The notes: a model not told the origin generated them from the letters alone. 64,000 nucleotides of DNA from Haematococcus lacustris (GCA_030144725.1 JASKMD010000003.1:2066991-2130990); one strand, 5' to 3'. Positions 29,594 through 41,507 are shown, counted from the first letter of the stretch. Numbers and translations are program-made.

Positions 29594-31360
29594 TGGGTGG
29601 AGAGTCTGAGCTGCTGCTGTCCTGATGTGCCCCTACGCCTTCCAGGGGTCTGGACTGTGGTCGCTGTGCGCTGCTGCCTGGCCTGCTGATGCTGCTGCTG
29701 CTCCCACTGTCCTCAGAGCTACTGCTGCTGGTCTGCTGCAGACTGTTGCCCCCCTCAGCAGGAGCTGCTGGTGACAGTGTCTCAGAGGGGGTGTTGGGGC
29801 TGGGTGGGAGGGGTAAGAGAAACACAGGCTGGGCTGGCTGGTCCTGCTGGCGAGTAGGCTGCAGAACTGACAGCTCATCAAACACTATGTCCTTGCTGCA
29901 TGTCTCCCTGCCGTTGACCAGTACCCTGTAAGCTTTAGAACCAGGCTCATAGCCTATGAACATGCCTTCAACAGACTTGGCCTGCAGCTTGCTGCGCTGG
30001 TGATCAGGAACATGGAGCCAGACTCTGCAGCCAAACACTCTGAGACCCGACAGATCAGGTTTGACACCGTAGAAGGCCTCCCAAGGTGTGAGCGGCTGGC
30101 CTGACACAGGAAGCAGGCATCTGACATGATTGGCAAACTTGACTGCATGTGCCCAGAAGCTGAGTGAGATATCGGCTGAGTGGATGATGCTGCGAGCTTT
30201 CTCAAAGATGGTTCTGTTCAGGCGTTCAGCTGCACCGTTCTGCTGGGGGCTGTAGGGGGCTGAGTGCTGGTGCACTATGCCTTTGCTGGCACAGTACTCT
30301 CTCATGCGGCTGTTGACGTATTCTGTGCCATTGTCTGTTCGGATGGCCTTGCAGCGGTAACCTGACTGGGTCTCAAGCTCTTCAATGACTGTTCTGACTG
30401 TGTCTGGCACCTGAGCTTTGCTGCTGATGGGCACACACACAGACAGCTTGGTGTGTTCATCAAGGAAAGTAGCCACATACAGGCTGCCGTCTCTGGCTCT
30501 GGCATGCATGGGGCCACAGACATCCATGTGGATCAGCCCTAGGGGAGCTGTCACTGGTGCTGCATTGGGGGGTGGTCCAGCAAATGCAACATTCTTGTGC
30601 TGTTTGCCCTTGACACAGCCCACACACACAGCTGGATCTGAGGCAGCTGCTCGGAATTGTGCAGCTGTGACAGGTACACCTGACACCATGTCTGCTGACT
30701 GCATGCGTGCCAGAGCATCATAGGAAGTATGACACAGGCGCTGGTGCCACACCTGAGGAGAGTTGGAGGTGGCGCTGTTAGCAGAGGGCGCAGCCACGTT
30801 GGTCAGGAGCTCCAGCCTAATCCTGGGGTCAGGCTGTAGAGCTGACTGCTGAACACCATACAGCTTGGCACCCCGCTCCTGCTCTGAGTCTGTGTCAGGG
30901 CCATCTGGCATGGGAACAGCTGCCAGGATGTAGGAGTTCTTGACCTTGTGCGCGTTCACCCTGAGCATGCTGCCAAACTGATTGCAGCTGATCTGGCACA
31001 CATCTCCACGGAAAAGAAAGCTGCTGCCCTCGTCTGTTGCAGCTGTCACTGAGATGAAGTTCTGCTTGCTGTCAGGGACATACAAAGCATGGCTGAGAAA
31101 CCAGGAGCCACGCTTGGTGCTTAGGAACACACTGCCTGACCCAACTGCCCAGACCCTGTGGCCCTCAGCTGCCAGCCTTACAGGCCTGTGCTTGTCTGGC
31201 GCAAAGGGTGTGTAGTTGTAGAAGAACTGCAGGTCCTTCAGGATGTGCTGTGAGGCACCTGAGTCAATGCAGAAGGGGCTATACAGGTCACTGTTGAAGT
31301 TCAGTTTGGGCTGCACCATCTGCATGAGAACATCATCAAGATCATCATCATCATCAGCAG
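29556..31360 (-). CDS. Copia-2 copy A protease-integrase region
   Basis: Minus strand. Near the N-terminus CIDSGASQHIL carries the copia protease active site, preceded by an acidic DDDDLDDVL stretch that runs up to the CTG tract. Integrase zinc-binding HQRLCHTSYDALARM … CVGCVKGKQH is followed by D in HMDVCGPM, D in RTDNGTEY and E in NGAAERLNR (35-residue spacing). It ends at a stop at 29556 after NEQEPGEPHCQI. The RT frame opens 38 nt earlier in another frame, a shift shared with unit B. No gag upstream. Confidence 0.85.
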
Positions 31361-31856
31361 CAGCAGCACCTGCTGCTGTTGCTGCTGCAGCTTCTGCTGC
31401 TGCTGCCCCTGCTGCTGCTGCTGCTGCTGCTGCTGCCCCTGATGCTGCTGCTTCACCTGCTGCTGCTGCTGCATCTGCTGCTACCCCCTGCTGCTGCCCC
31501 TGCTGCTGCTGCCCCTACTGCTCCTGTTGCTGCTGCTGCTGCCCCTGCTGCTGCTGCTGCCCCTGCTGCTGCTGCTGCCCCTGTTGCTGCTGTTGCTGCT
31601 GTTGCTGCCCTTGCTGCTGCTGCTTCACCTGCTGCTGCTGCCCATGTTGCTGCACCAGCTGCCGCCCCTTCTGCCGCCCCTGCTGCCGCCCCTGCTGCCG
31701 CCCATGCTGCTGCTGCTGCTGCTGCTGACCCTACTGCTGCTGCTGCTCCTGCTGCTGCTGCTGCTGCCCCTGCTGCCGCCCCTGCTGCTGCTGATGCTGA
31801 TGCCGCTGCTGCCCCTGCTGCTGTTGCTGCTGCAGCTCCTGCTGCTGCTCCTGCTA
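31361..31856. repeat. (CTG)n-rich tract upstream of Copia-2 protease, unit A
   Basis: CTGCTGCTGCCCCTG-type blocks of about 495 bp; Ala-rich on the minus strand. Unit B has only about 190 bp and unit C about 170 bp of it. The outer 120 bp (CTGATGCTGATGCCGCTGCT…) is common to all three, so the difference is internal expansion or contraction. Confidence 0.9.
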
Positions 31857-32164
31857 GTACCAATATGATGTAATAAAGTAGTTATGTAAGAAATGCATTG
31901 GTGTTTTCATGGTCTGGAAATTGCTGGCCCTTTACGCTCATTTGCTTCTCAAGATGCAGTACTGCACCTATCTCTAATGCACTACTGCATTACCTCCCAT
32001 CGTGCTATACTACACCACACCGAGTGGTACAATACAACACCGCAGCGATATCTCACCAACTCAAACCTCATTCTTAAAATCACGGGGTTAGGGCTATTTT
32101 CCAAATCTCGGGCCGTGATTCGAAAAACGCGATTATTATTATATTGATTTGCCTGAGTGATGTT
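31857..32164. other. Conserved 300-bp non-coding segment, unit A
   Basis: AT-richer than its surroundings; contains AATAAAGTAG near the start. Recurs at 46313-46545 plus 48836-48904 (split by an insertion) and at 50807-51115 with almost no changes. No frame or RNA fold recognised. Confidence 0.6.
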
Positions 32165-32410
32165 GACTAGGTAGATCAGGTTGGCAAGGTCGGCTAGGTT
32201 GGCCAGGTTGGCTAGGTTGGCTAGGTTGGCTAGGTCGGCTAGGTTGACTAGGTTGGCCAGGTTGGCTAGGTCGGCTAGGTTGGCCAGGTTGGCTAGGTCG
32301 GCTAGGTTGGCTAGGTCGGCTAGGTTGGCCAGGTTGGCTAGGTTGGTTAGGTTGGCTAGGTTGGCTAGGTTGGCTAGGTTGGCTACGTTTGTTGGGTTGG
32401 CCAGGTTGGC
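32165..32410. repeat. (GGTTGGCTA)n 9-bp array, unit A
   Basis: About 27 copies with GGTCGGCTA and GGTTGGCCA variants. The 9-bp period keeps a frame open on both strands (Ala-Arg-Leu or Gln-Pro-Ser tripeptides), which is not a gene. Counterparts are at 48905-49207 and 51116-51361. Confidence 0.9.
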
Positions 32411-32621
32411 TCCAAACTGAAACTGGACAGTTGGGTCGGTACCTACAGCAGCTCAAGTCTGGGGTCTCCCGGCTTAGGTTTGTAGAGAGCTGATACAGGT
32501 TTGTTGCAGGTCACCATGCCAATTTGATCCCAAAACGTAGGCATTAAACCTAGCGTGAAACCTTGCCCAAACCTTCGGTGTTAGGTCAAAACCTTGGGGG
32601 GTCCGCCACTCTCCAGGGGTC
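32411..32621. other. Spacer between the 9-bp array and the 80-bp satellite
   Basis: Single-copy within a unit; repeated at 49208-49418 and 51362-51564. Nothing coding recognised. Confidence 0.5.
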
Positions 32622-33360
32622 ATATCCTGCCCCCTGGACCCCCCAAACCCAGCTAACCTAGCCAACCTAGCTGACCTAGCTGACCTAGCCTAGTTTGAAT
32701 TCATATCCTGCCCCCTGGACCCCCCAAACCCAGCTAACCTAGCCAACCTAGCTGACCTAGCTGACCTAGCCTAGTTTGAATTCATATCCTGCCCCCTGGA
32801 CCCCCCAAACCCAGCTAACCCAGCCAACCTAGCTGACCTAGCTGACCTAGCCTAGTTTGAATTCATATCCTGCCCTATGGACCCTCCAAACCCGGCTAAC
32901 CTAGCCCACCTAGCTGACCTAGCTGACCTAGCCTAGTTTGAATTCATATCCTGCCCCCTGGACCCTCCAAACCCAGCTAACCTAGCCAACCTAGCTGACC
33001 TAGCTGACCTAGCCTAGTTTGAATTCATATCCTGCCCTATGGACCCTCCAAACCCAGCTAACCTAGCCAACCTAGCTGACCTAGCTGACCTAGCCTAGTT
33101 TGAATTCATATCCTGCCCCCTGGACCCCCCAAACCCAGCTAACCTAGCCAACCTAGCTGACCTAGCTGACCTAGCCTAGTTTGAATTCATATCCTGCCAT
33201 ATGGACCCTCCAAACCCGGCTAACCTAGCCAACCTAGCTGACCTAGCTGACCTAGCCTAGTTTGAATTCATATCCTGCCCCCTGGACCCCCCAAACCCAG
33301 CTAACCTAGCCAACCTAGCTGACCTAGCTGACCTAGCTGACCTAGCTGACCTAGCCTAAT
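32622..33360. repeat. 80-bp satellite, about nine copies, unit A
   Basis: Each unit has TCATATCCTGCCCCCTGGAC, an AACCCAGCTAACC block, repeated GCTGACCTA words and TAGTTTGAAT. The internal 9-mers (CTAGCCAAC) are the reverse complement of the GGTTGGCTA array just upstream, so the two blocks are inverted relative to each other. Confidence 0.9.
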
Positions 33361-33421
33361 TTGAAATCCTTACTTGCCCCCTGGCCCCCCCCAAACCCAG
33401 CTAACCTAGCCATTGGCCCAT

Positions 33422-34241
33422 TGGGTAAGGATGCGTGGTTTGCGCTGCTGTCTTGCGTCTGTGAGCCGGGAGTTTGCGCTGGCAGGGCGGCTTTGGTGCT
33501 GGCAGGCTCAGCGAGCTCTGGCGGTGCTGCCTGGTCAGGGTGGTGTGCTGTAGCCTGTGAGCTCAGCAGGGCTGCTTGGCGGTCCTTGGCCCTGGAGGCC
33601 AGCGGTGCGAGCAACAGCTCCTGCTGCTTGTGGCTCAGACCAGCCGTCTTCTTGAGCCAGGTGGTCATGTAGTTGGAGGCAGGGCCGGCTGCACCCACAT
33701 CAGCTGGAGCAGCTGCGGCAAGTGAGGGCGAAAGACGGTGGCCAGAGGCCCTTTGGTTTGCTGCCTGGCTCACCGACTGCTGAGCTGAGAGGGGCTTTGG
33801 CTTTGTCACTGGCTGTGGTGGAGGGGGGCCGGAGGTCTTGGTGTAAACAGTGCTGCTGCTCCCCCTACCCCTGCTACTCACCTCGCTGCCCACAAGGCTG
33901 ACTTGTCTGCCTCCCCTGCTGCTGCTGCTGCTCCCGCTGGACTGCTGGCTGCTGCTGCCGAGGCTGCTGTGGCTGAACTCGACTTCTACCGCCTGGCCAG
34001 GGGCAGGTAGTGGGGAGCCAGGTCCTGGGGCTGGTGCCCATGCCAGCAGCCTTAAGCCACTGGCTAGCACAGCCAGCTGCTGCTGCTGCTGCTGTGACAG
34101 GTGCTGCTGGTGTTGCTGCAGTATGCCCTGCTGCTGCTGCTGCCGCTGTTGTGGCAATGGCTGCTGCAAGGCAGCCCGTGCAGAAGGCCAGCTGCCACGC
34201 ATAACAACGGGCGCACCTGACCTGATGTGGGACGGGCCCAC
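33422..34241 (-). pseudogene. Truncated copy of the Gln/Ser-rich frame, unit B
   Basis: Identical in translation to the unit A frame from its N-terminus to SSANHASLP. The duplication border then replaces the C-terminal half with satellite-derived codons. Any product would lack the C-terminal part. Confidence 0.5.
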
Positions 34242-34593
34242 TGCCCTAGTCTACATAAAAAAAATAAGGGAACAAGATGAAAAATGTGCTCGGAATGGCC
34301 TGCGATTCAGCGTGCGACCTCGAACTTGTTCACCGCATAGTACATCGAGGAAACCGAGCGCGAGTCACTGTGCGGTAAGATCAAAAGTCGTTCTGAAAAT
34401 TGGAGGCCTTATAAATAGAGATGAGTAGTGGGTCTGGTAATGTAGAGGCCAGCGCGTCTACTCGCGATGATCCTTTTTGAATGGTCTGGCCGGCCCGTCA
34501 ACCGACAGCCCAGTCAAACTAAGACCCTCCACCCCTGCGGAGTACAGCCCCGGCCTCAATGCCTGGCGTTTGCGGCTGCTCTCCAGCTGTTCC

Positions 34594-34876
34594 TGTTGGA
34601 AGAGCACGGGCAGACGCGGACACCAGTTCAGGGTAGTTACATTGATCTGCCACAACTGCTAACGCGCAACCTTGCGTCAACCTTGCGCAACCTTGCGCCT
34701 ACCTGTTGGAGGAGCACGGGCAGACGCGGACACCAGTTCAGGGTGCCTACGACTGCCGGGTGTCTGCCCTAAATACGGCAGTCACACTCGCACTCATCGC
34801 GGCCGGGCCGCTGGCAGGCACACCCTACAATCCCGGTGCTTGATCTCAACTGCACCGGGAGGGTATGCAACTAACA
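34594..34876 (-). repeat. 3' LTR of Copia-2 copy B (283 bp)
   Basis: Same as 24229-24511 at offset 10365, including the internal duplication of its terminal 42 bp. Confidence 0.8.
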
Positions 34877-35151
34877 CTCCCACTCAGAGGTCTGGCTAGG
34901 TGAGAGCAACAACTTAGCGCTTCCAACAACTGTTTAAGCAAGCAACTGGCGGTTAGCAGGCATGCAAGCCTGAGCCAAGCAACAACTGCGGGCAACTTCT
35001 CAGTTCATGGCAAAAGCACACCATGTTGAGACTAACAGGCTGTTAACAGGCATGCAGGCCTGTGCCTAGAACCCTTCCATGCTCCAGTCCTGATGATCAT
35101 TACAGGCTGGATACCACAGGCTGTTTCAGATCAGATAAGACCTGTGCCTGT

Positions 35152-37266
35152 TCAGCTGAACACTCCACATCCTTGCTTGCCCATGTTAAACTGGACTGCT
35201 GCCAAAGGCTTGGTGAGGATATCTGCCAACATGCTGGAGGTGTGGCAGTAGTGGAATGCTACCTCACCCCTGCTGATGCGCTCTCTGACAAAGTGATGGT
35301 GTACGTCAATATGCTTTGCTCGTGAGGTGGCCATGGGGTTGTGCAAAGCTGAATGGCTGCCTGATTGTCACAGCCCAGGTGCACACAGCTGGCATCCAGC
35401 TGCAGATCCCTCATGAGCTTGCGCAGCCACAGAGCCTCCTTGGCTGCGCTGGAAGCTGCCATATACTCTGCTTCTGCTGTTGACATAGCCACAGTTGGCT
35501 GGAGGCGGCTGGACCAGCTAATGGCACCCCCATTCAGAGTGAAGATATACCCAGTGGTGCTTCTGGCTGTGTCCTTGTCTCCTGCATAGTCTGCATCAGA
35601 GAATCCCTGCAGCCCTGACACACCACCAAACAGGAGTCCTTGATCTGCTGTGCCCTTCAAGTAACATAGCACACTGCAGGCGGCAGCCCAGTGCTGCTTG
35701 GTGGGAGCTGACATATGCCTGGCCAAGGCGCCCACAACAAAAGCAATGTCTGGCCGTGTGCAGCAGGTCAGGTATAGCAGGCTGCCCACCAGGGCACTGT
35801 AATGATGTAGAGTCGTGTCCAAGGCATCCCCTTCCCTGACTAGCTTAACAGCAGCAGCCATGGGCAGAGGCTTGCTGTGAGCTGCTGACTTGTTGTTGGC
35901 TGTAACCAGCTCCTGAATGAATTTGTGCTGGTCAAGCTTGATGGTGCCCTCAGCTCTGTCCCTGGTCAGCTGCATCCCTAGGAACCACCGTGCCTCACCC
36001 AAGTCCTTCAGTTTGAAAGCTGAGGACAGCTGCTTCTTCACGTAGGCCAATCCTGCGGTGTCCCCCTGCTGGGTGCACAGAAGGCAATCGTCAACATACA
36101 CTAGCAGGTAGACCATGCCAGTGCTCAACTGCAGGGTGAACAGAGCAGGGTCTGCCTCAGAGGCCTTGAAGCCCATGCTCAGCAGCTCCTCACACAACCT
36201 GGCATGCCACGCCCTAGGAGCCTGCCTCAACCCATACAGGGCCTTCTGCAGACGGCACACAGTGTTAGTGCTGCCCTCCTCAAAGCCCTCTGGCTGCTGC
36301 ACATAGATGACCTCCCCTGGCTCTAGCTTGCCGTTCAGGAAGGCTGTCTCAAAGTCTAACTGATGAATCTCCATGTCCTCAGCTGCTGCCTTGGCCAGGA
36401 GGGTGCGCAATGTGGTGTGCTTGCTGACAGGTGCATAGACATCTCCTACATCCACACCTGATTGTTGATAGAACCCCTTTGCCACTAGCCTGGCCTTCAG
36501 CTTCTCAATGTTCCTTGCAGCATCACGCTTCACTTTGAGTACCCATTTGGTAGGCAGCACACGTGCATTGGCAGGACGCTCTTCAAGGCACCATGTTTGG
36601 TTTGCATGCAGGGAAGCTAGCTGAGCATTCATGGCTTCAATCCACAGGTCTGCCATGGGACCAGCCAGGGCCTCTGCCACAGTGGGTGTGTCATTGATGG
36701 GAGAGTCTGACACATTCATGGCAAACAAGTCAGAGTCCCTGAACCTCTCAGGTAGGTGCCTCTCTCTGGATGGGTTGCGCCGTGGCACGAGTGCAGCAGG
36801 TGCTTCAGGTGAGGCAGGCCGTGGGTCAGGTGCAGGAGGCATGGGCATAGAGGGGTGCACTGCCGGTGCTGCCTGTCTTGCTGTTGCTGATGTTGGAATC
36901 AGAGGAACACGGAGCGCAGGCTGTGCCAAGCCTGGTCTGGCTGCTGCTGCTGGTCTAGCAACTGCTGTTACTGGTGCTGCCGGTCTTGCTGCTGTTGGTG
37001 CTGCAGCTGATGCTGACGGTCTGACTGCTGCTGGTGCTGCTGGTGGTGCTGCAGCTGGTGCTGCTGGTCTTGCTGCTGCTGGTGCTGCAGCTGATGTTGC
37101 TGGTCTTGTTGCTGGTGCTGCAGCTGGTGCTGCTGGTCTGGCTGCTGCTGATGCTGCAGCTGGTGCTGCTGGTCTTGCTGCTGCTGGTGCTGCAGCTGGT
37201 TGTGCTCCCACTGTCTCCCTGGCTAGGGGCATAGAGCGAAGGCTGAATCTGCCTATTCCTGGTCTG
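35152..37266 (-). pseudogene. Copia-2 copy B RT-RNase H, frameshifted
   Basis: Minus-strand. Not interrupted by element E, so RT and RNase H are continuous: LDFETAFLNG, ALYGLRQAPRAWH, YVDD, FSDADYAGDKD, STAEAEYMAAS. It carries the same one-base shift after CDNQAAIQL as copy A; the remaining ADILTKPL part is read in another frame down to 35152. The 5' side is cut at 37267 by a CACTA-like element inside the Pro/Ala linker. Confidence 0.85.
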
Positions 37267-37304
37267 CACTCACACAAATTAGCAGCGTCACCTGCGCGGG
37301 AGCC
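37267..37304 (+). repeat. Left TIR of element 3
   Basis: 38 bp beginning CACTCACACAAATTAGCAGC; differs from the right TIR by a single base (GCGCGGG against GCGCTGG). Confidence 0.93.
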
Positions 37305-38189
37305 AGGGGCAGCTGCGCTGGAGCCGGTGGCTTCTGCGCTGGAGCAAGTGTTTTCCGCGCTGGAGCATGTGGTTTCTGCGCTGGAGCCAATGGCTACCGC
37401 GCGGGAGCCAAAGGCTACCGCGCTGGAGCCAATTTCTACCGCGCTGGAGCCAATGACTACGGCGCTGGATCAAATGGCTACCGCGCTGGAGCAAATGGCC
37501 ACCGCGCTGGAGCGAATTGCTACCGCGCTGGAGCGAATTGCTCTGTTCCCTTCATTTCTCTATCGTTTGTTGTGTGGGTTGTTGCGGTTATTGCTGATGT
37601 TGATGGTCAACCTACGGTTGTTTAAGGTTGCTGTGTTGATGCAAGGCCAGGTTGATGCCTCAAGCCTATGTTTACCCTTGATGAAGTCTGTGTAAACCTT
37701 AACTCATGTTGCCTGTGTCTATGGCTCATCTCACTGGCTCATCTTGAGAACTGCAATCATATCCTGATGATGGGATACTGACTATTACTGTAGGCCTGGC
37801 TCTTACACTGTGTGTGGACCTTACACTCGTCATCATGCTCATGTACCAGCATCAGAGACATGAACAACGACAACACCATGAGCAACAACGACATCATGAC
37901 CAGCTGGCCTGGCAGCACCACACCAACATCACCAACATGAAGGCAACTTGAGCAGCAACAACAGCATGAGGCACACCTGAATTGGCTCTATGTGTATTTT
38001 GTTGTGCAAGGCGTGATGATGTGCAACGCTATTGGTCTGCTGGCGCCCTTCACAACCCCCTACTTTGGTCCCTTCTGGCGCTTAGCCTGTGGAGCCTCCC
38101 ACCCACCCCCTTCCCCAGCACCCTTCTGCCCGTTGGCCCTGCCTCTGCCCCTGCCCCCGCCTCAGGCTTCACTATGGCTTCACTATGGC
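37305..38189. repeat. Left subterminal repeats and spacer of element 3
   Basis: At 37305-37545 about ten GCGCTGGAGC words are spaced 20-24 nt apart. From 37546 to 38189 the DNA is single-copy with GATGATG and CAACA words; no gene recognised. Confidence 0.6.
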
Positions 38190-38655
38190 TTCAGCGCGGG
38201 AGCATAGCGGCTCCCGCGCTGTAGCACTATGGCTTCAGCGCGGGAGCATATGGGCTCCCGCGCTGTAGCACTATGGCAACAGCGCGGGAGCATAGCGTCT
38301 CTCGCGCTGTAGCAATATGGCTTCAGCGCGGGAGCATATGGGCTCCCGCGCTGTAGCACTATGGCTTCAGCGCGGGAGCATAGCAGCTCCCGCGCTGTAG
38401 CACTATGGCTTCAGCGCGGGAGCATATGGGCTCCCGCGCTGTAGCACTATGGCTTCAGCGCGGGAGCATATGGGCTCCCGCGCTGTAGCACTATGGCAAC
38501 AGCGCGGGAGCATATGGGCTCCCGCGCTGTAGCACTATGGCAACAGCGCGGGAGCATAGCGGCTCCCGCGCTGTAGCACTATGGCTTCAGCGCGGGAGCA
38601 TAGCGGCTCCCGCGCTGTAGCACTATGGCTTCAGCGCGGGAGCATAGCGGCGCGG
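38190..38655. repeat. Eleven 44-bp units with AGCGCGGGAGC inverted pairs
   Basis: Each unit has AGCGCGGGAGC, a 6-7 nt loop (ATAGCG or ATATGG) and GCTCCCGCGCT, then a constant spacer (GTAGCACTATGGCTTC or …CAAC). Every unit can form a stable 11-bp hairpin. The last unit lacks its right arm. Confidence 0.92.
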
Positions 38656-39199
38656 GAGGGGTAACAGGGGTGGAGTGGCATACACCTAGCAATGTGGCTA
38701 CGCCATGGACACGTTTCATCCTCCCAATGAAAGCAGGCAAGAGCTTGACTTGGATCAGCAATCACATTAGCAGCAACAGTAGCAAGCAGCAGGAGCACGC
38801 TACTGAGTGGTGCCGGCAGCAGAGTGGACAAACCTACTGCCCGCATGCTGCTCATTACTTGCCTCTCGCCTTTCGCACTTGCTGCCTGGCTGGGAGGGCT
38901 GCTGCTCCTTGCCACCGCTCCTGTGTGGTGTGGGAGGAGGCTGGTGGGAGGGAGGGAGGAGGCTGGCTGGGAGGAGGCTGGTGGGAGGGAGCAGTGGTGG
39001 GGTGAGGTGGTGGCTGCCATGCCGCATGAATGGAACTGAAAGCGAGGGGGGAGATGTGGGATAGGGGAAGGGGATGTGGGGATATGGGGATTTGAGGAGT
39101 GGCTGCCTCCGGACTGCTCGTACAGTGCGCAAAGGGGGGCATACGGGGGCATAGGGGCGGGGCGGGAGGAAATGTCTTTATGAATTGTACATGGGCTGG
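38656..39199. other. Element 3 interior, no gene recognised
   Basis: Single-copy at first, then GGAGG/GCTGG-rich DNA (38930-39000) and a purine-rich run toward 39240. Open frames on both strands are Ser/Pro- or Gly-rich and unconvincing. Confidence 0.45.
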
Positions 39200-40092
39200 G
39201 GGAGGGGGAAGTGTATCAACAAACTGGGAGGGGGTGGTTTCGTAGGGGGGTGGGGGAGAAGAGGTGACCATCAGACCTGCAGCCAAGGGGCGTGCACGTG
39301 AGGTAGGGAGATCGGCTGGACACTAGGTGTTAGCCACTTACCGGTAGCCACCAGCAACCACTCACTGGCAGAGAGCAGGGAGTGAAAGGGTCAGGAAGAA
39401 GAGGGGGAAGGGGGAGCTTGTGTGTGTGGAGGTGGGAAGGTGGTGGTAGTGATGCCCAGGTGCCAAGGTAGGTAGGAGTAGGTCTGCTCTTGGCTGGTGG
39501 GAAGGGTAGGGAGGGAAGGGCAGGTGGCTGCGATGCCATGGGGTAGAAGGGAGAGGGGGAAGGGTGAGGTACTAAGAGTTACCATCGGACCTGCAACAAA
39601 CACAATGCGTGCAAGTGGTTAGGCTGGATACTAGTGGACACTGTAAGGCAAGGGCAAACCACTCACCGCTTACGCCTTGGTGTTCCGTTTTGCGCAATGC
39701 GCCTTGCTGGCTCCTTGTAAGCTGTCACCGTGGACTGACCACTCACCGGAGCAAAGGAGGGGGAGGTAACTGTACAATGTGGAGTAGGATGTGCAATGGG
39801 GGCTCGAGGAGGGAAGGCTCGAGGGAAGGTAGGAAGGGGAGGTAGGGGGGGAAGGGAGGCAAGATGGGAGGCGGGAGGCTTAACCGGGTTGGGCTGGGGG
39901 AGGGGGAATTGTATTGACAATTTGGATGCTAGTGATCTTTTGTGCGAGTGTAGGGCATGGGCTACGATGTCAGGGGTAGGAGGGTGGGATGGGGTGGTGT
40001 GTCATCGTCAGACCTGTAGCAAACACAGGACATGCTAGTGGTTAGGCATGGTAATGAGGCACACTGAAAGGCAGGGGGCTAGCTACTCACCG
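39200..40092 (-). other. Minus-strand intron-like modules in element 3
   Basis: Read on the minus strand: an intron-like segment with donors GTGAGTGG (about 39366) or GTAAGTGG (about 39341) and acceptor GGCTGCAG at about 39281; a second from about 39665 to 39589 (GTGAGTGG…TTGCAG); a third from about 40090 to 40013 (GTGAGTAG…CTACAG). The minus strand between them is CT-rich. Similar to the modules at 60822-61650 and 14530-14603. Confidence 0.45.
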
Positions 40093-41000
40093 CTAACGTT
40101 GTGCTGCTCCGTGTTGCACAATATTGTCTTCTTGTTTGCTCTTACCTCGGTCTTACCTTGCACGGGGAGTGGGGCTAAAATGTAAACTGTAGGCTGCGAC
40201 TGCGTTGCGTTGCGTGCTTGGGCTGCATGCGAGACAAGCTGCGAGTTACTTTGTAATGCGTGGCGTGGAAATGTCTGCGAGGTGGAAAAACGGCTGTTGG
40301 TGAGATCCGAACTGCTAGCTGCGTCTGAGGCTCGCATCTTCGAAGTTATCTGCAAGGCGGACTGTTGGCTGGGTGACCATCGCAGACGCCATTGCAAACT
40401 GCGCAGATTGTTGTATAACACTGGGCGCTTTGCGAACTGCGCACACACAACACTTGCGCGCAACCTACGACAACGTCACAAAGCTGCAGATCGGCATGCA
40501 AGAGAGACATGTGAAATAGTGTCTTGCACTGAACACGACACCAAACAGTGAAGCAGCTCGTCAACTTCACAGCTGAACCGCAGCCGTAGCTAGCGGCAGC
40601 TACAAACTCTGCCTTGAGGATAAGCATGCAAGTCAGACATGAAATATGAAAAACTAAACTCTGTGCCCTGTACACAACGTCTAGCGTCGGTGCTCGTCAG
40701 GCTAGCTTCGCGTCCCGCAGGTAAGTAGCCAAGCGGGCAAGCCTCCCAGCCAATGTCGCTGCCACGTAGCACGGTGCTTCGCAGCCACTCTCGCACGCAG
40801 CTAGCTGCCAGGCAGACCTTGCAGACGTAGCAACCAGCCTCGAGATCGCAACGCAATACCTCGCACGCTCAGCCACGCAGCCCACGCAACGAGCTAGCGA
40901 CGTAGTCTACTTTGACCCACCTCTATGCCTTTGACATGTCGAAACCACCATCTCCGAGCCTGTCCTCCCACATAAGCTACTACATCTACATCCTCTGTTG
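40093..41000. other. Element 3 central region with a conserved short segment
   Basis: Mixed composition. A minus-strand frame (40590-40856) contains GTEFSFSYFMSD. A related segment on the plus strand near 62700-62780 encodes GRIFSFSYLMSN. Otherwise no family is recognised. Confidence 0.4.
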
Positions 41001-41182
41001 GTGAGTGCATCTTGTACCCACCATACATTGCTCCTCCCTTGACAACTTGTCACCCTTTGTTTCGCAGGTCCTCTACACATTCCTTTATCCTCCTTCCTCC
41101 TTCACTCCCCTCCCCTGTCCCCCCCCCCCCCCGCCCCTCTCTCCCCTACCCTCTCTCCCTACCCTCCCCCACCTTCACCACC

Positions 41183-41292
41183 CTGCCCTCCCTCCCTCCC
41201 TCCCTCCCTCCCTCCCCTCCCTCCCTCCCTCCCTCCCTCCCTCCCTCCCTCCCTCCCTCCCTCCCTCCCTCCCTCCCTCCCTCCCTCCCTCC
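41183..41292. repeat. (CCCT)n tetranucleotide array
   Basis: About 27 CCCT units with one CCC interruption. Confidence 0.95.
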
Positions 41293-41507
41293 CCCCCCAC
41301 CTTCACCACCCTGCCCTCCCCATTGCAGCCCGGCCCACTACAAAGGTAAGAGCCAACTGGGATGAAGCATGGAGGAGCACTGAAGAGCACAGAGCAAGCG
41401 GTGAGTGGCCACCCCTCGCCTTTTAGTGGTCATCATTTCACAGCCTACACAGCTAGCATGCGCCGTGTTTGCTGCAGGTCTGACGGAGTTTGCAGCAGGT
41501 CTGAGGG

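Larger units (their letters stand above)
24229..31860 (-). mobile_element. Copia-2 copy A (gag-less, 5'-truncated)
   Basis: Minus-strand Ty1/copia element with order protease, integrase, RT, RNase H, PPT, 3' LTR. The 5' LTR, primer site and gag are absent; the protease frame is entered from an Ala-coding CTG/CAG tract. It is interrupted by element E and carries two frameshifts shared with copy B. Confidence 0.85.
23057..33421. repeat. Macro-unit A of a tandem segmental duplication
   Basis: Sequence from 23057 to 33417 recurs from 33422 to 50377 at very high identity: constant offset 10365 over the first 2.2 kb with only scattered single-base differences. Without its private 2.6-kb insertion unit A is about 7.8 kb. 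Contents in order: Gln/Ser-rich frame, minus-strand Copia-2, CTG tract, conserved 300 bp, 9-bp array, 80-bp satellite. Confidence 0.85.

Noticed and set aside
36631..37695. 354-codon plus-strand frame antisense to Copia-2 RT
   Set aside because: Shadow of the Ala/Pro-rich RT linker; crosses the CACTA-like insertion border.
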